A DNA stretch of 61,895 nt from Candidatus Zixiibacteriota bacterium. GTDB taxonomy: Bacteria; Zixibacteria; MSB-5A5; GN15; PGXB01. The position numbers were made by a program, and so were the translations under genes. The stretch spans positions 1 to 61,895 of the forward strand of contig JAFGTT010000007.1 of the NCBI GenBank assembly GCA_016933955.1, in the 5' to 3' direction. Below, in pieces: positions 46,924-54,643 of this stretch. The stretch's first letter is position 1; every line of letters begins with the position of its first letter. The notes beneath the pieces were generated by a model that worked only from the letters and a program-made list of their open reading frames with translations, did no database searches and was not told the DNA's origin.

Positions 46924-48144
46924 ATGTCAAAACTAATTTCTCCACACGGAAGTGATAAGTTGAAGATCTTGCTTCTTGAAGGCAAAGAGCGCGATCAAGA
47001 ACTCAAGAAAGCTGAATCGCTTCCCAAGGTTGTCATGACTTCTCGCGAAACCGGCGATTTAATCATGATGGGGATCGGCGGTTTTACGCCGCTGGAAGGT
47101 TTCATGGGACAGGCTGACTGGAAAAGCGTGTGCGCCGACATGAAACTGACTAATGGCGTTTTCTGGCCGATTCCGGTTACTCTTTCTCATGACCAGAAGG
47201 TTGCTCCGGGTACGGAGATATGTTTGATCTCCGGTGAAACCAATGAAATCATGGGCACCATGAAGGTGACCGAGTCCTACCAGATCGACAAGGAATTCGA
47301 GTGCAAACATGTTTACACGACCACGGATATGGAACATCCCGGTGTGCAGATGGTCATGAAACAGAAAGCCTGGAATCTGGCCGGACCGGTCAAGGTTCTT
47401 TCCGAAAGCTACTTTCCCAAGGAATTCGCGGGTATCTACCAGCGCCCGGCCGAAAGCCGCAAGATTTTCGAAGAGAAGGGCTGGACCACGATTGCCGCCC
47501 TGCAGCTGCGGAATCCGATGCATCGCTCTCATGAATACCTGGCCAAGATTGCGGTGGAAGTCAGCGACGGCATTTATATCCACCAGCTCGTCGGGAAACT
47601 GAAACCCGGTGATATTCCTGCTGAAGTCCGGGTCAAGTGCATCAACACCCTGGTGGAAAATTACTTCGATAAAAATCGTGTAGTTACCGGTGGTTATCCT
47701 CTGGATATGCGTTATGCCGGGCCACGGGAAGGTCTCCTGCATGCCGTTTTCCGTCAGAATTTCGGTTGCACCCATATGATTATCGGGCGCGATCATGCCG
47801 GTGTCGGTGATTACTATGGTCCTTTCGATGCCCAGCAGATATTTTTCAAACTCTGGGATGGTGCTCTGAAATGCAAGATGCTGCCGATTGACTGGACTTT
47901 CTGGTGCTACAAATGCGGCGGGATGGCCTCAATGAAGACCTGTCCTCACGGCAAAGAAGACCGTCTTTTCCTCTCCGGCACGGCGCTACGCAAGGCTCTC
48001 TCCGAGGGCGGCGAGGTTCCGTCCGAATTCAGTCGTCCCGAAGTCCTGGCCATTTTACGCGAGTATTATGCCAGCCTTAAGGATGAAGATAAGGTCGAAG
48101 TCAAGATGCACGGTCATGCTACCGGCGATGCCAAAAAGAAATAG
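46924..48144 (+). CDS. sat: Sulfate adenylyltransferase (ATP sulfurylase)
   Basis: 406 residues. It activates sulfate with ATP to adenosine-5'-phosphosulfate. Active-site motifs: [14 protein letters not shown] (about 195-208) with the HxxH-type pair, and [17 protein letters not shown] (about 285-301). The zinc-site type [17 protein letters not shown] is seen in sulfate-reducer enzymes and is followed by [12 protein letters not shown]. It is the homo-oligomeric dissimilatory type, without an APS kinase domain. aprB follows after 57 nt in the common sat-aprBA order. Confidence 0.96.
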   Translation: MSKLISPHGSDKLKILLLEGKERDQELKKAESLPKVVMTSRETGDLIMMGIGGFTPLEGFMGQADWKSVCADMKLTNGVFWPIPVTLSHDQKVAPGTEICLISGETNEIMGTMKVTESYQIDKEFECKHVYTTTDMEHPGVQMVMKQKAWNLAGPVKVLSESYFPKEFAGIYQRPAESRKIFEEKGWTTIAALQLRNPMHRSHEYLAKIAVEVSDGIYIHQLVGKLKPGDIPAEVRVKCINTLVENYFDKNRVVTGGYPLDMRYAGPREGLLHAVFRQNFGCTHMIIGRDHAGVGDYYGPFDAQQIFFKLWDGALKCKMLPIDWTFWCYKCGGMASMKTCPHGKEDRLFLSGTALRKALSEGGEVPSEFSRPEVLAILREYYASLKDEDKVEVKMHGHATGDAKKK

Positions 48145-48201
48145 GAAAAAATCAAACGTTTAATTGGCTTTTTTGGATAAACGTAAGTTTAGGAGGTATT
48201 A

Positions 48202-48642
48202 ATGCCAAGTTTTGTGAACCCGGAAAAGTGCGATGGGTGCAAGGCACTGGATAAAACTGCCTGTCAGCACATTTGTCCGAACGACCTGATGGTCCTCGAC
48301 AAAGCAAAGATGAAGGCCTACAATCAGGAGCCGGAGATGTGCTGGGAATGTTACAGTTGCGTCAAGATTTGCCCGACCCAGGCCATCGAAATCCGCGGCT
48401 ACGCCGACTTTGTCCCTATGAATGCTTCGGTAACGCCGATGCGTTCGACCGACAGCATCATGTGGACGGTCAAATTCCGCAACGGAATGCTGAAACGGTT
48501 TAAATTCCCGATTCGTACCACCGAAGAGGGTAAGGCTCAGCCGTCCGGTGGTTTTGCCACCGCTCACGCTGATCTGAACAGCCCGATTCTGGCTCAGGAG
48601 CCGGAGGCCCTGAAACTGTCGGAAGTTTATACCATCAAGTAA
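48202..48642 (+). CDS. aprB: APS reductase beta subunit
   Basis: 146 residues. An N-terminal two-cluster ferredoxin (CDGCKALDKTACQHICPND and CWECYSCVKICPTQAIE, about 9-70) is followed by the AprB tail that wraps around AprA. It passes electrons to the AprA flavin. A perfect AGGAGGT site lies before ATG 48202. Length is typical for the family (about 150). Confidence 0.96.
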   Translation: MPSFVNPEKCDGCKALDKTACQHICPNDLMVLDKAKMKAYNQEPEMCWECYSCVKICPTQAIEIRGYADFVPMNASVTPMRSTDSIMWTVKFRNGMLKRFKFPIRTTEEGKAQPSGGFATAHADLNSPILAQEPEALKLSEVYTIK

Positions 48643-48663
48643 AAATCAGGAGGTTAGTAAGTA

Positions 48664-50586
48664 ATGGCAAAATTCGAAACTGTAGAAGTCACCACTGACC
48701 TGCTGATTCTTGGCGGTGGTATGGCTGCATGCGGTGCGGCCGTCGAGGCTTCTTACTGGGCTAAGAAAAACAATTTGAAGGTTACTCTGGTCGATAAGGC
48801 CGCCATGGATCGCTCCGGCGCTGTGGCGATGGGTCTCTCGGCCATCAACCAGTATGTTGACCTGACCAGCGGTAAGAATACCGTTAAGGATTACGTCGAT
48901 TATGTGCGCATGGATCTGATGGGTATCACCCGCGAGGATCTGGTTGCCAATATCGCCCGCCATGTCGATTCGACCGTGCATCTCTTCGAAAAATGGGGTC
49001 TCCCGATCTGGAAAGATGCCGAGGGCAATTATGTTCATGAAGGTCGCTGGCAGTTGATGATCAACGGTGAATCCTATAAAGTCATCGTGGCCGAAGCCGC
49101 GAAAAACGCTCTAGCGGAAGCCGGCGGCGAGTACTATGAACGAATATTCATCGTTGAGCCGTTGATGGATGGCGATCGCGTCGCCGGTGCCGTTGGTTTC
49201 AGCGTTCGCGAAAACAAATTTTATGTCTTCAAGGCCAAGGCCGTTATCGTTTCGATGGGTGGGGCGGTCCATGTTTTCAAGCCGCGGAGCACCGGTGAAG
49301 GTCTCGGCCGCGCCTGGTATCCGCCGTGGAACTCCGGTTCCTCAGCCTATTTCACCATCCGGGCCGGCGCTGAAATGACCAGCCAGGAAGTCCGTTTTAT
49401 CCCGGTCCGTTTCAAAGATGCTTATGGTCCGGTCGGAGCCTGGTTCCTGCTGTTCAAATCCCGCGCCACCAATGCCATGGACGGAAACTACATGGTCGAG
49501 CGCGTAGGCGAACTCGAAAACTGGAAACCGTACGGGCTGGTGAAACCGATTCCGGCCAACCTCCGTAACTGGCTGGGTATGCTCGATATAATGGAAGGTA
49601 AGGGCCCCATCTATATGAGGACCGAAGAAGCCATCCAGAAGATCGCTTCCGAAGCCGGCGATGAAAAAGCGGCCAAGAAGAAGCTTAAAGAGCTTGAAGC
49701 TGAAGCCTGGGAAGACTTCCTCGATATGACCATTTCGCAGGCCATTCTCTGGGCCGCCACCAATGTCGAGCCCGAGAAGAAATCCTCCGAAATCGCCGCC
49801 GCCGAACCATACTTCATCGGTTCCCACTCCGGTGCCTCCGGCGCCTGGGTCAGCGGTCCGGAAGATCTACAGACCGGTGAAACCAAGAGTGAATATTTCT
49901 GGGGTTATGCCCATATGGCCACCGTTAAGGGAATGTTCTGTGCCGGGGATGCCTCCGGGGCCTCCTCGCACAAATTCTCGTCCGGTTCCCATGCCGAAGG
50001 TCGTATTGTCGGTAAAGCGGCCATTAAATTCATCGTCGATAACAACAATCATGCCAAAGTCGATCAGGCTGAAGTGGATGCTCTCAGAGAGAGGCTTCTC
50101 AAGCCGATCGACAATTTCGAAGCCCACAAGAACGCTTCCACCGATCCGACTGTCAATCCTAATTACATTCTGCCGAAGATGTTCATGTTTCGTCTGCAGA
50201 AGATTATGGATGAGTATGTCGGTGGTGTTTCGGCCCAGTTCTCGACCAACAAAGCTCAGCTCAGCCGCGCCCTGGAATTGCTCGGCTTCCTTCAGGAAGA
50301 CTCCGAGAAGCTGGCGGCCCGGGATCTGCATGAACTGATGCGTTGCTGGGAGAATGTCCAGCGCATGTGGCAGGCCGAGGCTCATGCCCGCACCATCCTG
50401 TTCCGTGAAGAAACCCGCTGGCCCGGTTACTACTTCCGTGCCGACTATCCGAAACTGGATGACAAGAAGTGGCATGTCTTCGCCAACTGTCGCTGGGACC
50501 GCGACAAACACGAGTGGGAAATGATCAAACGCCCGATGCTCCATGTTTATCCCCAGGCTAAGGAGCATGAATTGCTTGGCGGTTGA
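48664..50586 (+). CDS. aprA: APS reductase alpha subunit
   Basis: 640 residues. A flavoprotein of the fumarate-reductase type that reduces APS to sulfite and AMP. The FAD-binding start is LILGGGMAACGAAVEASYWA (about 15-34). GAVAMGLSAINQYVD and the substrate-site regions MTSQEVRFIPVRFKDAYGPV, FCAGDASGASSHKFSSGSHA and the C-terminal ETRWPGYYFRADYPK are characteristic. AGGAGG precedes the start. A strong terminator follows the gene. Confidence 0.97.
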   Translation: MAKFETVEVTTDLLILGGGMAACGAAVEASYWAKKNNLKVTLVDKAAMDRSGAVAMGLSAINQYVDLTSGKNTVKDYVDYVRMDLMGITREDLVANIARHVDSTVHLFEKWGLPIWKDAEGNYVHEGRWQLMINGESYKVIVAEAAKNALAEAGGEYYERIFIVEPLMDGDRVAGAVGFSVRENKFYVFKAKAVIVSMGGAVHVFKPRSTGEGLGRAWYPPWNSGSSAYFTIRAGAEMTSQEVRFIPVRFKDAYGPVGAWFLLFKSRATNAMDGNYMVERVGELENWKPYGLVKPIPANLRNWLGMLDIMEGKGPIYMRTEEAIQKIASEAGDEKAAKKKLKELEAEAWEDFLDMTISQAILWAATNVEPEKKSSEIAAAEPYFIGSHSGASGAWVSGPEDLQTGETKSEYFWGYAHMATVKGMFCAGDASGASSHKFSSGSHAEGRIVGKAAIKFIVDNNNHAKVDQAEVDALRERLLKPIDNFEAHKNASTDPTVNPNYILPKMFMFRLQKIMDEYVGGVSAQFSTNKAQLSRALELLGFLQEDSEKLAARDLHELMRCWENVQRMWQAEAHARTILFREETRWPGYYFRADYPKLDDKKWHVFANCRWDRDKHEWEMIKRPMLHVYPQAKEHELLGG

Positions 50587-50641
50587 TTACCACCTGCGCT
50601 TTTCGAGTGATTACTCCGATGATATTATCGGAGTCTGATAT

Positions 50642-50681
50642 AAATCTCCAGGCGTTCGGCAAACGGCGCCTGGAGATTTTT
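50642..50681 (+). terminator. Terminator after aprA
   Basis: A perfect 13-bp stem (50642-50654 with 50667-50679) and T residues to 50681. The next start codon is 47 nt further on, so the following two genes may depend on read-through. Confidence 0.82.
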
Positions 50682-50727
50682 CGTAGATTTTTTGATTTTT
50701 ACGATATGACCGTAGAGGATTGATTAA

Positions 50728-51015
50728 ATGAGCCGCGAAATTTATACCTGCCCCTATTGCGGGCAGGAGCTGAAACCCTGGGCTACACCGGAAATGGCCT
50801 GCTGGAGCACCAGGGTACAGTATGTCTGCTTTAATGACAACTGCCCCTATTTTCTCAAGGGATGGGACTGGATGAGATCGCAGTTCCAGGTGAATGCTTC
50901 CTATCGCCACCGTTTCGATCCTGTCACCGGTGAAACCGGCCCGTTGCCGGTATGGTCGAAAGATGCCATGAAAAACGGTATTATTGAAAACCAGGAGAAC
51001 CAATGCGAGAATTAG
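50728..51015 (+). CDS. Small zinc-ribbon protein next to aprBA
   Basis: 95 residues with a four-cysteine zinc-ribbon pattern: CPYCGQELKPW near the N-terminus and CFNDNCPYF about 25 residues later. The C-terminal half holds aromatic residues (GWDWMRSQFQVNASYRHRFD) and a PVTGETGPLPVW segment. I recognise no named family; similar small proteins are associated with sulfate-respiration genes as I recall. It overlaps the next gene by 13 bases, so the two are translationally coupled. Function unknown, perhaps a metal-binding accessory factor. Confidence 0.65.
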   Translation: MSREIYTCPYCGQELKPWATPEMACWSTRVQYVCFNDNCPYFLKGWDWMRSQFQVNASYRHRFDPVTGETGPLPVWSKDAMKNGIIENQENQCEN

Positions 51016-51836
51016 AAAATCTCAAGGAACATATTCTTAAGGATTATCCCCGTCTCGATCGAAGCAGTCAATTCACTTTTGCCTGTCACAAAAATGTTCC
51101 ATGTTTCAATGAATGTTGCGGTGATGTCAATATTTTCCTGACCCCCTATGATATTATCCGATTGAAAAAGAATCTCCGTATAAGCTCGACCGAGTTTTTA
51201 AAAAAATACACTCTCTCCCCTTTTGATAAGAACCTGAAATACCCGGTGATTCTGCTTATGATGGGCGATGATGCTAAGAAAAAATGTCCCTTTGTCGGTG
51301 AGCAGGGTTGCCGCGTGTACCCCGACCGGCCCTGGGCCTGCCGGATGTATCCATTGGGAATGGCCTCACCGGGCGATGAATCTCCCGATCTTGACCGTGA
51401 GTTTTATTTCCTGCTCCGGGAGAGTATTTGTAAAGGTTTTAACGAGGATCGTCAACTGACGGTCGAGCAATGGCTGGACGATCAGGGAATCAACGAATAT
51501 GACCAGTATGGCGAATATTTTAAGAAACTAACCACTCATCGTTTTTTTCTTGAAGGGGGTAAACTTACGCCACAGAAAATCGAAATGTTTTTTCTGGCCT
51601 GTTATGATATCGATCGTTTCCGCAATTTCGTATTCGAAAGCAGTTTTCTGGAAAAATTCGAGGTTGACGATGTCATGCGTGAAAAGATACGCCGGGATGA
51701 TCTTGAAATGCTGAAGTTCGGCTATAACTGGCTTCGTTTTTCCATGTTCGGCGATTCAACCATGACGGTCAGGCAATCGGTTTACGATTCCCGTAAGGCC
51801 GAACTTGATGCAAAAATGAAAAAGGAGAAGGATTAA
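51003..51836 (+). CDS. YkgJ-family (CxxCxxCC-type) metal-binding protein
   Basis: 277 residues. The N-terminal cysteine cluster ACHKNVPCFNECCGDVNIF (about 27-45) and the later CPFVGEQGCRVYPDRPWACR (about 95-115) fit the YkgJ/CxxCxxCC zinc- or iron-binding domain family. The C-terminal half is helical and charged, ending in AKMKKEKD. Function is unknown; proposed roles for relatives include metal or Fe-S handling. CAGGAG precedes ATG 51003. The coupling with the zinc-ribbon gene and closeness to aprBA suggest service to APS reductase or related iron-sulfur enzymes. Confidence 0.8.
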   Translation: MRELENLKEHILKDYPRLDRSSQFTFACHKNVPCFNECCGDVNIFLTPYDIIRLKKNLRISSTEFLKKYTLSPFDKNLKYPVILLMMGDDAKKKCPFVGEQGCRVYPDRPWACRMYPLGMASPGDESPDLDREFYFLLRESICKGFNEDRQLTVEQWLDDQGINEYDQYGEYFKKLTTHRFFLEGGKLTPQKIEMFFLACYDIDRFRNFVFESSFLEKFEVDDVMREKIRRDDLEMLKFGYNWLRFSMFGDSTMTVRQSVYDSRKAELDAKMKKEKD

Positions 51837-51892
51837 GAATCCGGCCAATAGTGACTACTCAACGATTCCCCAAAAATACCAATTTTGGATTT

Positions 51893-51922
51893 ATCCCCGA
51901 TTGTCATAATCGGGGATTTTTT
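51893..51922 (+). terminator. Terminator after the YkgJ-family gene
   Basis: A perfect 10-bp stem ATCCCCGATT (51893-51902) pairs with 51908-51917 around GTCAT, ending in six T residues. It lies between convergent genes. Confidence 0.88.
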
Positions 51923-52592
51923 ATAAGCGGCCGCGGACCAATTCGCCGACCGTTTTTTTCTCGAGATCACCGTTCACGAAATTATAAATCATAACTGCGG
52001 CGGGATCATCCATCAGGCTTCCAATAGCGCCGGAAAAGGTCAAATCACCCAATGACTTGAGAGCCAGAATCGAGGCCGCTCTCATTTCCGGATGGTCATC
52101 GTTCAGGGTTTCGGCGATCTGTCCGGCCACATGGACAAATGGTTTCTTTTTCAACCTTGCCGCCCTGGCAATAGCCAGCCTGGTTCCTCGTTCAAATGGC
52201 TCTTCGATCACGAATGACGACAATACGAGTCCGTATTCATCTATCAGAGAGGGAACGTTGACAAGTATTTCGCCGATGGCTTCGGGGGCGTGCCAGCACA
52301 AATTTCCCGATTCCTCGTTCATCATCCAGAAAAGACGGGTCAGAGTCTGCCGGACACCCTCGGGATTCGTTTGAACCAGTTGTCGGGCTACAAGTCCGAT
52401 TGCCTCGATAGCCCGCCATCGAATCAATTCCTTGGGCGAGAACAGGGTTGAAATCAATATTCGATTTATTCCCGTATCGTTTTGTCCCCAGGATTGAATT
52501 ATATCCATATCGCGGGCATGCAATATTTTTTCCACGTTTGATTTTTGAATTCGAAAGCCGGATTTTCCCATATTCCCTGCCGATTTGGTCAT
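51921..52592 (-). CDS. HEAT-repeat protein (DVU0298-like)
   Basis: 223 residues, nearly all helical, with HEAT/PBS-lyase-like repeats (IRWRAIEAIGLVARQLV, HPEMRAASILALKSLGDL). The conserved segment LFWMMNEESGNLCWHAPEAI resembles the DVU0298-type family known from sulfate reducers, as I remember it. Such proteins act as protein-binding scaffolds; the partner is unknown. It converges on the zinc-ribbon/YkgJ unit and may be an assembly or regulatory factor. A weak GAGATGGA site precedes the start. Confidence 0.72.
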   Translation of the reverse strand: MTKSAGNMGKSGFRIQKSNVEKILHARDMDIIQSWGQNDTGINRILISTLFSPKELIRWRAIEAIGLVARQLVQTNPEGVRQTLTRLFWMMNEESGNLCWHAPEAIGEILVNVPSLIDEYGLVLSSFVIEEPFERGTRLAIARAARLKKKPFVHVAGQIAETLNDDHPEMRAASILALKSLGDLTFSGAIGSLMDDPAAVMIYNFVNGDLEKKTVGELVRGRL

Positions 52593-52769
52593 TATTCCAT
52601 CTCGCGGTTAATTTATTAGACTTATACTTTAACAGTCTATTATACTCATTCCGCCAGTCTCGAGGCAACCTTTTTAAGCGCGGCGCCAAACTGATCTATC
52701 AAATTAATTGAAACGATCACATTGTTCGACAATCGATCCGTCATCTGCATTGCCCGGAATAGATTTACC

Positions 52770-52798
52770 TTGACAAGAAGCCGGCAAAGCCGTTTATT
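52770..52798 (+). promoter_or_regulatory. Candidate promoter of the peptide operon
   Basis: TTGACA (52770-52775), a 17-nt spacer and TTTATT (52793-52798, four of six). It would give a leader of about 280 nt before the precursor start at 53085. Confidence 0.45.
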
Positions 52799-52998
52799 TT
52801 AAATAAGCTATGTACTAAAAAATGGGTTAAAAGCGCTGGTTGCTGATTCCAGATACTAACGGCGTCTTCTCTGATAACGTCTCTAAAAGCGCTTTTTGAA
52901 TAGGAATAATATGGTATGGGTAAAGAAATATGCATATACCATTAATCCACCCCGGCAAGATAATATATTGCATCAACGGTCAATTTAAGGAATAGTTC

Positions 52999-53025
52999 AC
53001 GTATCATTATATCTTAATGATACGT
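52999..53025 (+). promoter_or_regulatory. Perfect inverted repeat upstream of the precursor gene
   Basis: ACGTATCATTA (52999-53009), a 5-nt spacer and TAATGATACGT (53015-53025). It lies 60 nt before ATG 53085, with no T-run after it, so an operator or an mRNA 5' hairpin is more likely than a terminator. Confidence 0.6.
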
Positions 53026-53084
53026 TGTGTATTAACCCTTTAACCATTTACCACCGTTATTCAAGTACCTAAGGAGGTGAGAGA

Positions 53085-53210
53085 ATGATTTATCTGGTGG
53101 ATCCGGAAACTGCTGTTAAGCAGAAATGCATTCCGTTTGTCTGCACAGCGTTCTGCAAGCCGGGCAATGTCTATTACCCAATGTATGGCATTGACCCGCT
53201 GGAAGCTTAA
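53085..53210 (+). CDS. Precursor peptide of a radical SAM-modified RiPP (41 residues)
   Basis: ATG 53085 is preceded by the consensus site AAGGAGGTGA with 4-nt spacing, strong evidence of high translation. The product starts MIYLVDPETAVKQK, then Cys15, Cys20 and Cys24 (C-IPFV-C-TAF-C), and ends in a Tyr- and Pro-rich tail (NVYYPMYGIDPLEA). There is no double-glycine leader, no hydrophobic signal and no TPP or lanthionine-type Ser/Thr-rich core. Three modification enzymes and an exporter follow in one operon. A short, Cys-bearing peptide before SPASM radical SAM enzymes suggests thioether (ranthipeptide/sactipeptide-like) or other carbon-centred crosslinks. I recognise no named precursor family; a peptide-derived cofactor is the alternative. 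Confidence 0.72.
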   Translation: MIYLVDPETAVKQKCIPFVCTAFCKPGNVYYPMYGIDPLEA

Positions 53211-53229
53211 GTAAGAACGAAATCAGAAT

Positions 53230-53252
53230 GGGAGGGGTTTTTAACCCCTCCC
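53230..53252 (+). promoter_or_regulatory. Hairpin between the precursor and first maturase gene
   Basis: GGGAGGGGTT (53230-53239) pairs perfectly with AACCCCTCCC (53243-53252) around a TTT loop. It starts 19 nt after the precursor stop. No T-run follows, so it may act as a partial attenuator or as a 3' stabiliser of the precursor mRNA. Confidence 0.7.
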
Positions 53253-53287
53253 GTATAATGGCAACAAATAACCGGCAGTGTGATTTT

Positions 53288-54640
53288 ATGGCTAAGTTTT
53301 CAAGATATAATCATTTTCAACCCTGGAAGGACGGTAATTATATCGCCTACAACGCCCGAACCGGGGCCATTGCACTGATGACCGAGGAAAATTATCGGGT
53401 CTATCGAAATATGTATGAGAAACTATCTCGGAATCCTGTCACCGATCCGGATCCGGAAGAAAAGGAATTGGCGGAGCAATTGAAATATGGCGGATTTCTT
53501 CTAAATAATGATGGCGATGAATTGGACCAGCTTGAATTCCGGCACTTATTAAACCGCTATGACCGCACTTCGCTGGGGCTGATTGTCGCCCCGACCATGG
53601 CCTGTAATATGGCCTGCAAGTATTGCTTCGAATCCGATAAAAGGGGCCGCATGTCTACCGAAACGATTGAGGCTCTGCTTCAGTTTATCGAAAAACAGGC
53701 TCGAAATCTTGATTTTGTAGATATTGCCTGGTATGGCGGCGAGCCGCTTTTGGCTTTGAATATAATCGAGGATATAACCGAGTCGGTACTGGATCTGGCC
53801 CGAGAATATAAAGTCCGTTATGCCTCATCGATGATTACCAATGGCTATCTCCTGACCCCGGAAAATGTTGATAAACTGGTAAAACTTCGCGTTTCCAGTT
53901 TGCAGATCACACTTGACGGTCCGCGCCGGGTGCATGATGAAAACCGGCCCCTCAAAAATGGCCGAGGATCTTACGACACCATTCTGCAAAATATTAAATA
54001 CGCCTCAACCAAGCTGGCGGTCGGGCTGAGAGTGAATATTGACAAGAATTTCAACGGGCAGGTTTTGTCGGAATTGCTTGAAGAATTGAATGATAACGGT
54101 CTTCGGGATAAAATCGGCCTTTACTTCGGGATGCTGGAACCGTGGTCCAATGTCTGCGTCAATATCGCCGAAGGCTGTTATAGCAGTCTTGAATTTTCGA
54201 AGGCAGAAATCGAATATTACCGTTTGCTTCATGAGGAAGGTTTCAGTATTGAAAAACTTCCCATGCCGATCTCAGTTGCCTGCCTGACTCAGAATGTCAA
54301 TTGCTTTATTGTCGATGCCGACGGTGATTTATATAAATGTTTCTGTCAGGTCGGAGACAAAAAACTGAGTTTCGGCAATATCCGTAATGAAATCGATTAT
54401 GATCACCCCAATTTCAGGCGCATTTTCGGACTCAATCCTTTCAAGGATGAAATGTGCCAATCATGCGATATTCTGCCTATCTGTATGGGTGGTTGCCCGG
54501 CTCGCCGGGTTGATCGAAATCTGAGCGGTGAACAATTGTGCGAATCCTGGCGGCATAATCTCCCCCAGATGCTGGAGATAATAGCCCTATCCAAACAACA
54601 GCAGAAAAAACAAAAAACAGCTGAGATAAAGGAGTCATAA
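53288..54640 (+). CDS. SPASM radical SAM peptide maturase 1
   Basis: 450 residues. The N-terminal about 95 residues (SRYNHFQPWKDGNYIAYNAR, then LKYGGFLLNNDGDELD) look like the winged-helix RRE-type domain that grips leader peptides. The radical SAM cluster Cys106, Cys110, Cys113 lie in TMACNMACKYCFE, with WYGGEPLL for SAM. The C-terminal SPASM domain binds auxiliary clusters: CLTQNVNCFIVDADGDLYKC, CFCQVGDK, FGNIRNE, CQSCDILPICMGGCPARR. It probably forms thioether or other crosslinks on the precursor. ATG 53288 is preferred; ATG 53258 is possible; ATG 53228 would place the hairpin inside the gene. It ends 3 nt before the next maturase. Confidence 0.85.
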   Translation: MAKFSRYNHFQPWKDGNYIAYNARTGAIALMTEENYRVYRNMYEKLSRNPVTDPDPEEKELAEQLKYGGFLLNNDGDELDQLEFRHLLNRYDRTSLGLIVAPTMACNMACKYCFESDKRGRMSTETIEALLQFIEKQARNLDFVDIAWYGGEPLLALNIIEDITESVLDLAREYKVRYASSMITNGYLLTPENVDKLVKLRVSSLQITLDGPRRVHDENRPLKNGRGSYDTILQNIKYASTKLAVGLRVNIDKNFNGQVLSELLEELNDNGLRDKIGLYFGMLEPWSNVCVNIAEGCYSSLEFSKAEIEYYRLLHEEGFSIEKLPMPISVACLTQNVNCFIVDADGDLYKCFCQVGDKKLSFGNIRNEIDYDHPNFRRIFGLNPFKDEMCQSCDILPICMGGCPARRVDRNLSGEQLCESWRHNLPQMLEIIALSKQQQKKQKTAEIKES

Positions 54641-54643
54641 ACC

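Larger units (their letters stand above)
52593..53084. other. 492-bp control region upstream of the peptide operon
   Basis: Contains a candidate promoter (52770-52798), a direct repeat TAAAAGCGCT at 52828-52837 and 52884-52893 (the second part of the palindrome AAAAGCGCTTTT), an 11-bp inverted repeat at 52999-53025 and a consensus ribosome-binding site at 53071-53080. No other gene over 25 codons with a convincing start was seen on the plus strand. Confidence 0.55.

Noticed and set aside
52911-52988. 25-codon frame in the control region as a second precursor peptide
   Set aside because: It lacks cysteines and any similarity to the 41-residue precursor, and its ribosome-binding site is only moderate.
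53228-53287. Longer start for maturase 1 at ATG 53228
   Set aside because: The first codons would consist of the GC-rich hairpin, no ribosome-binding site precedes it, and the conserved start of the domain is at 53288.
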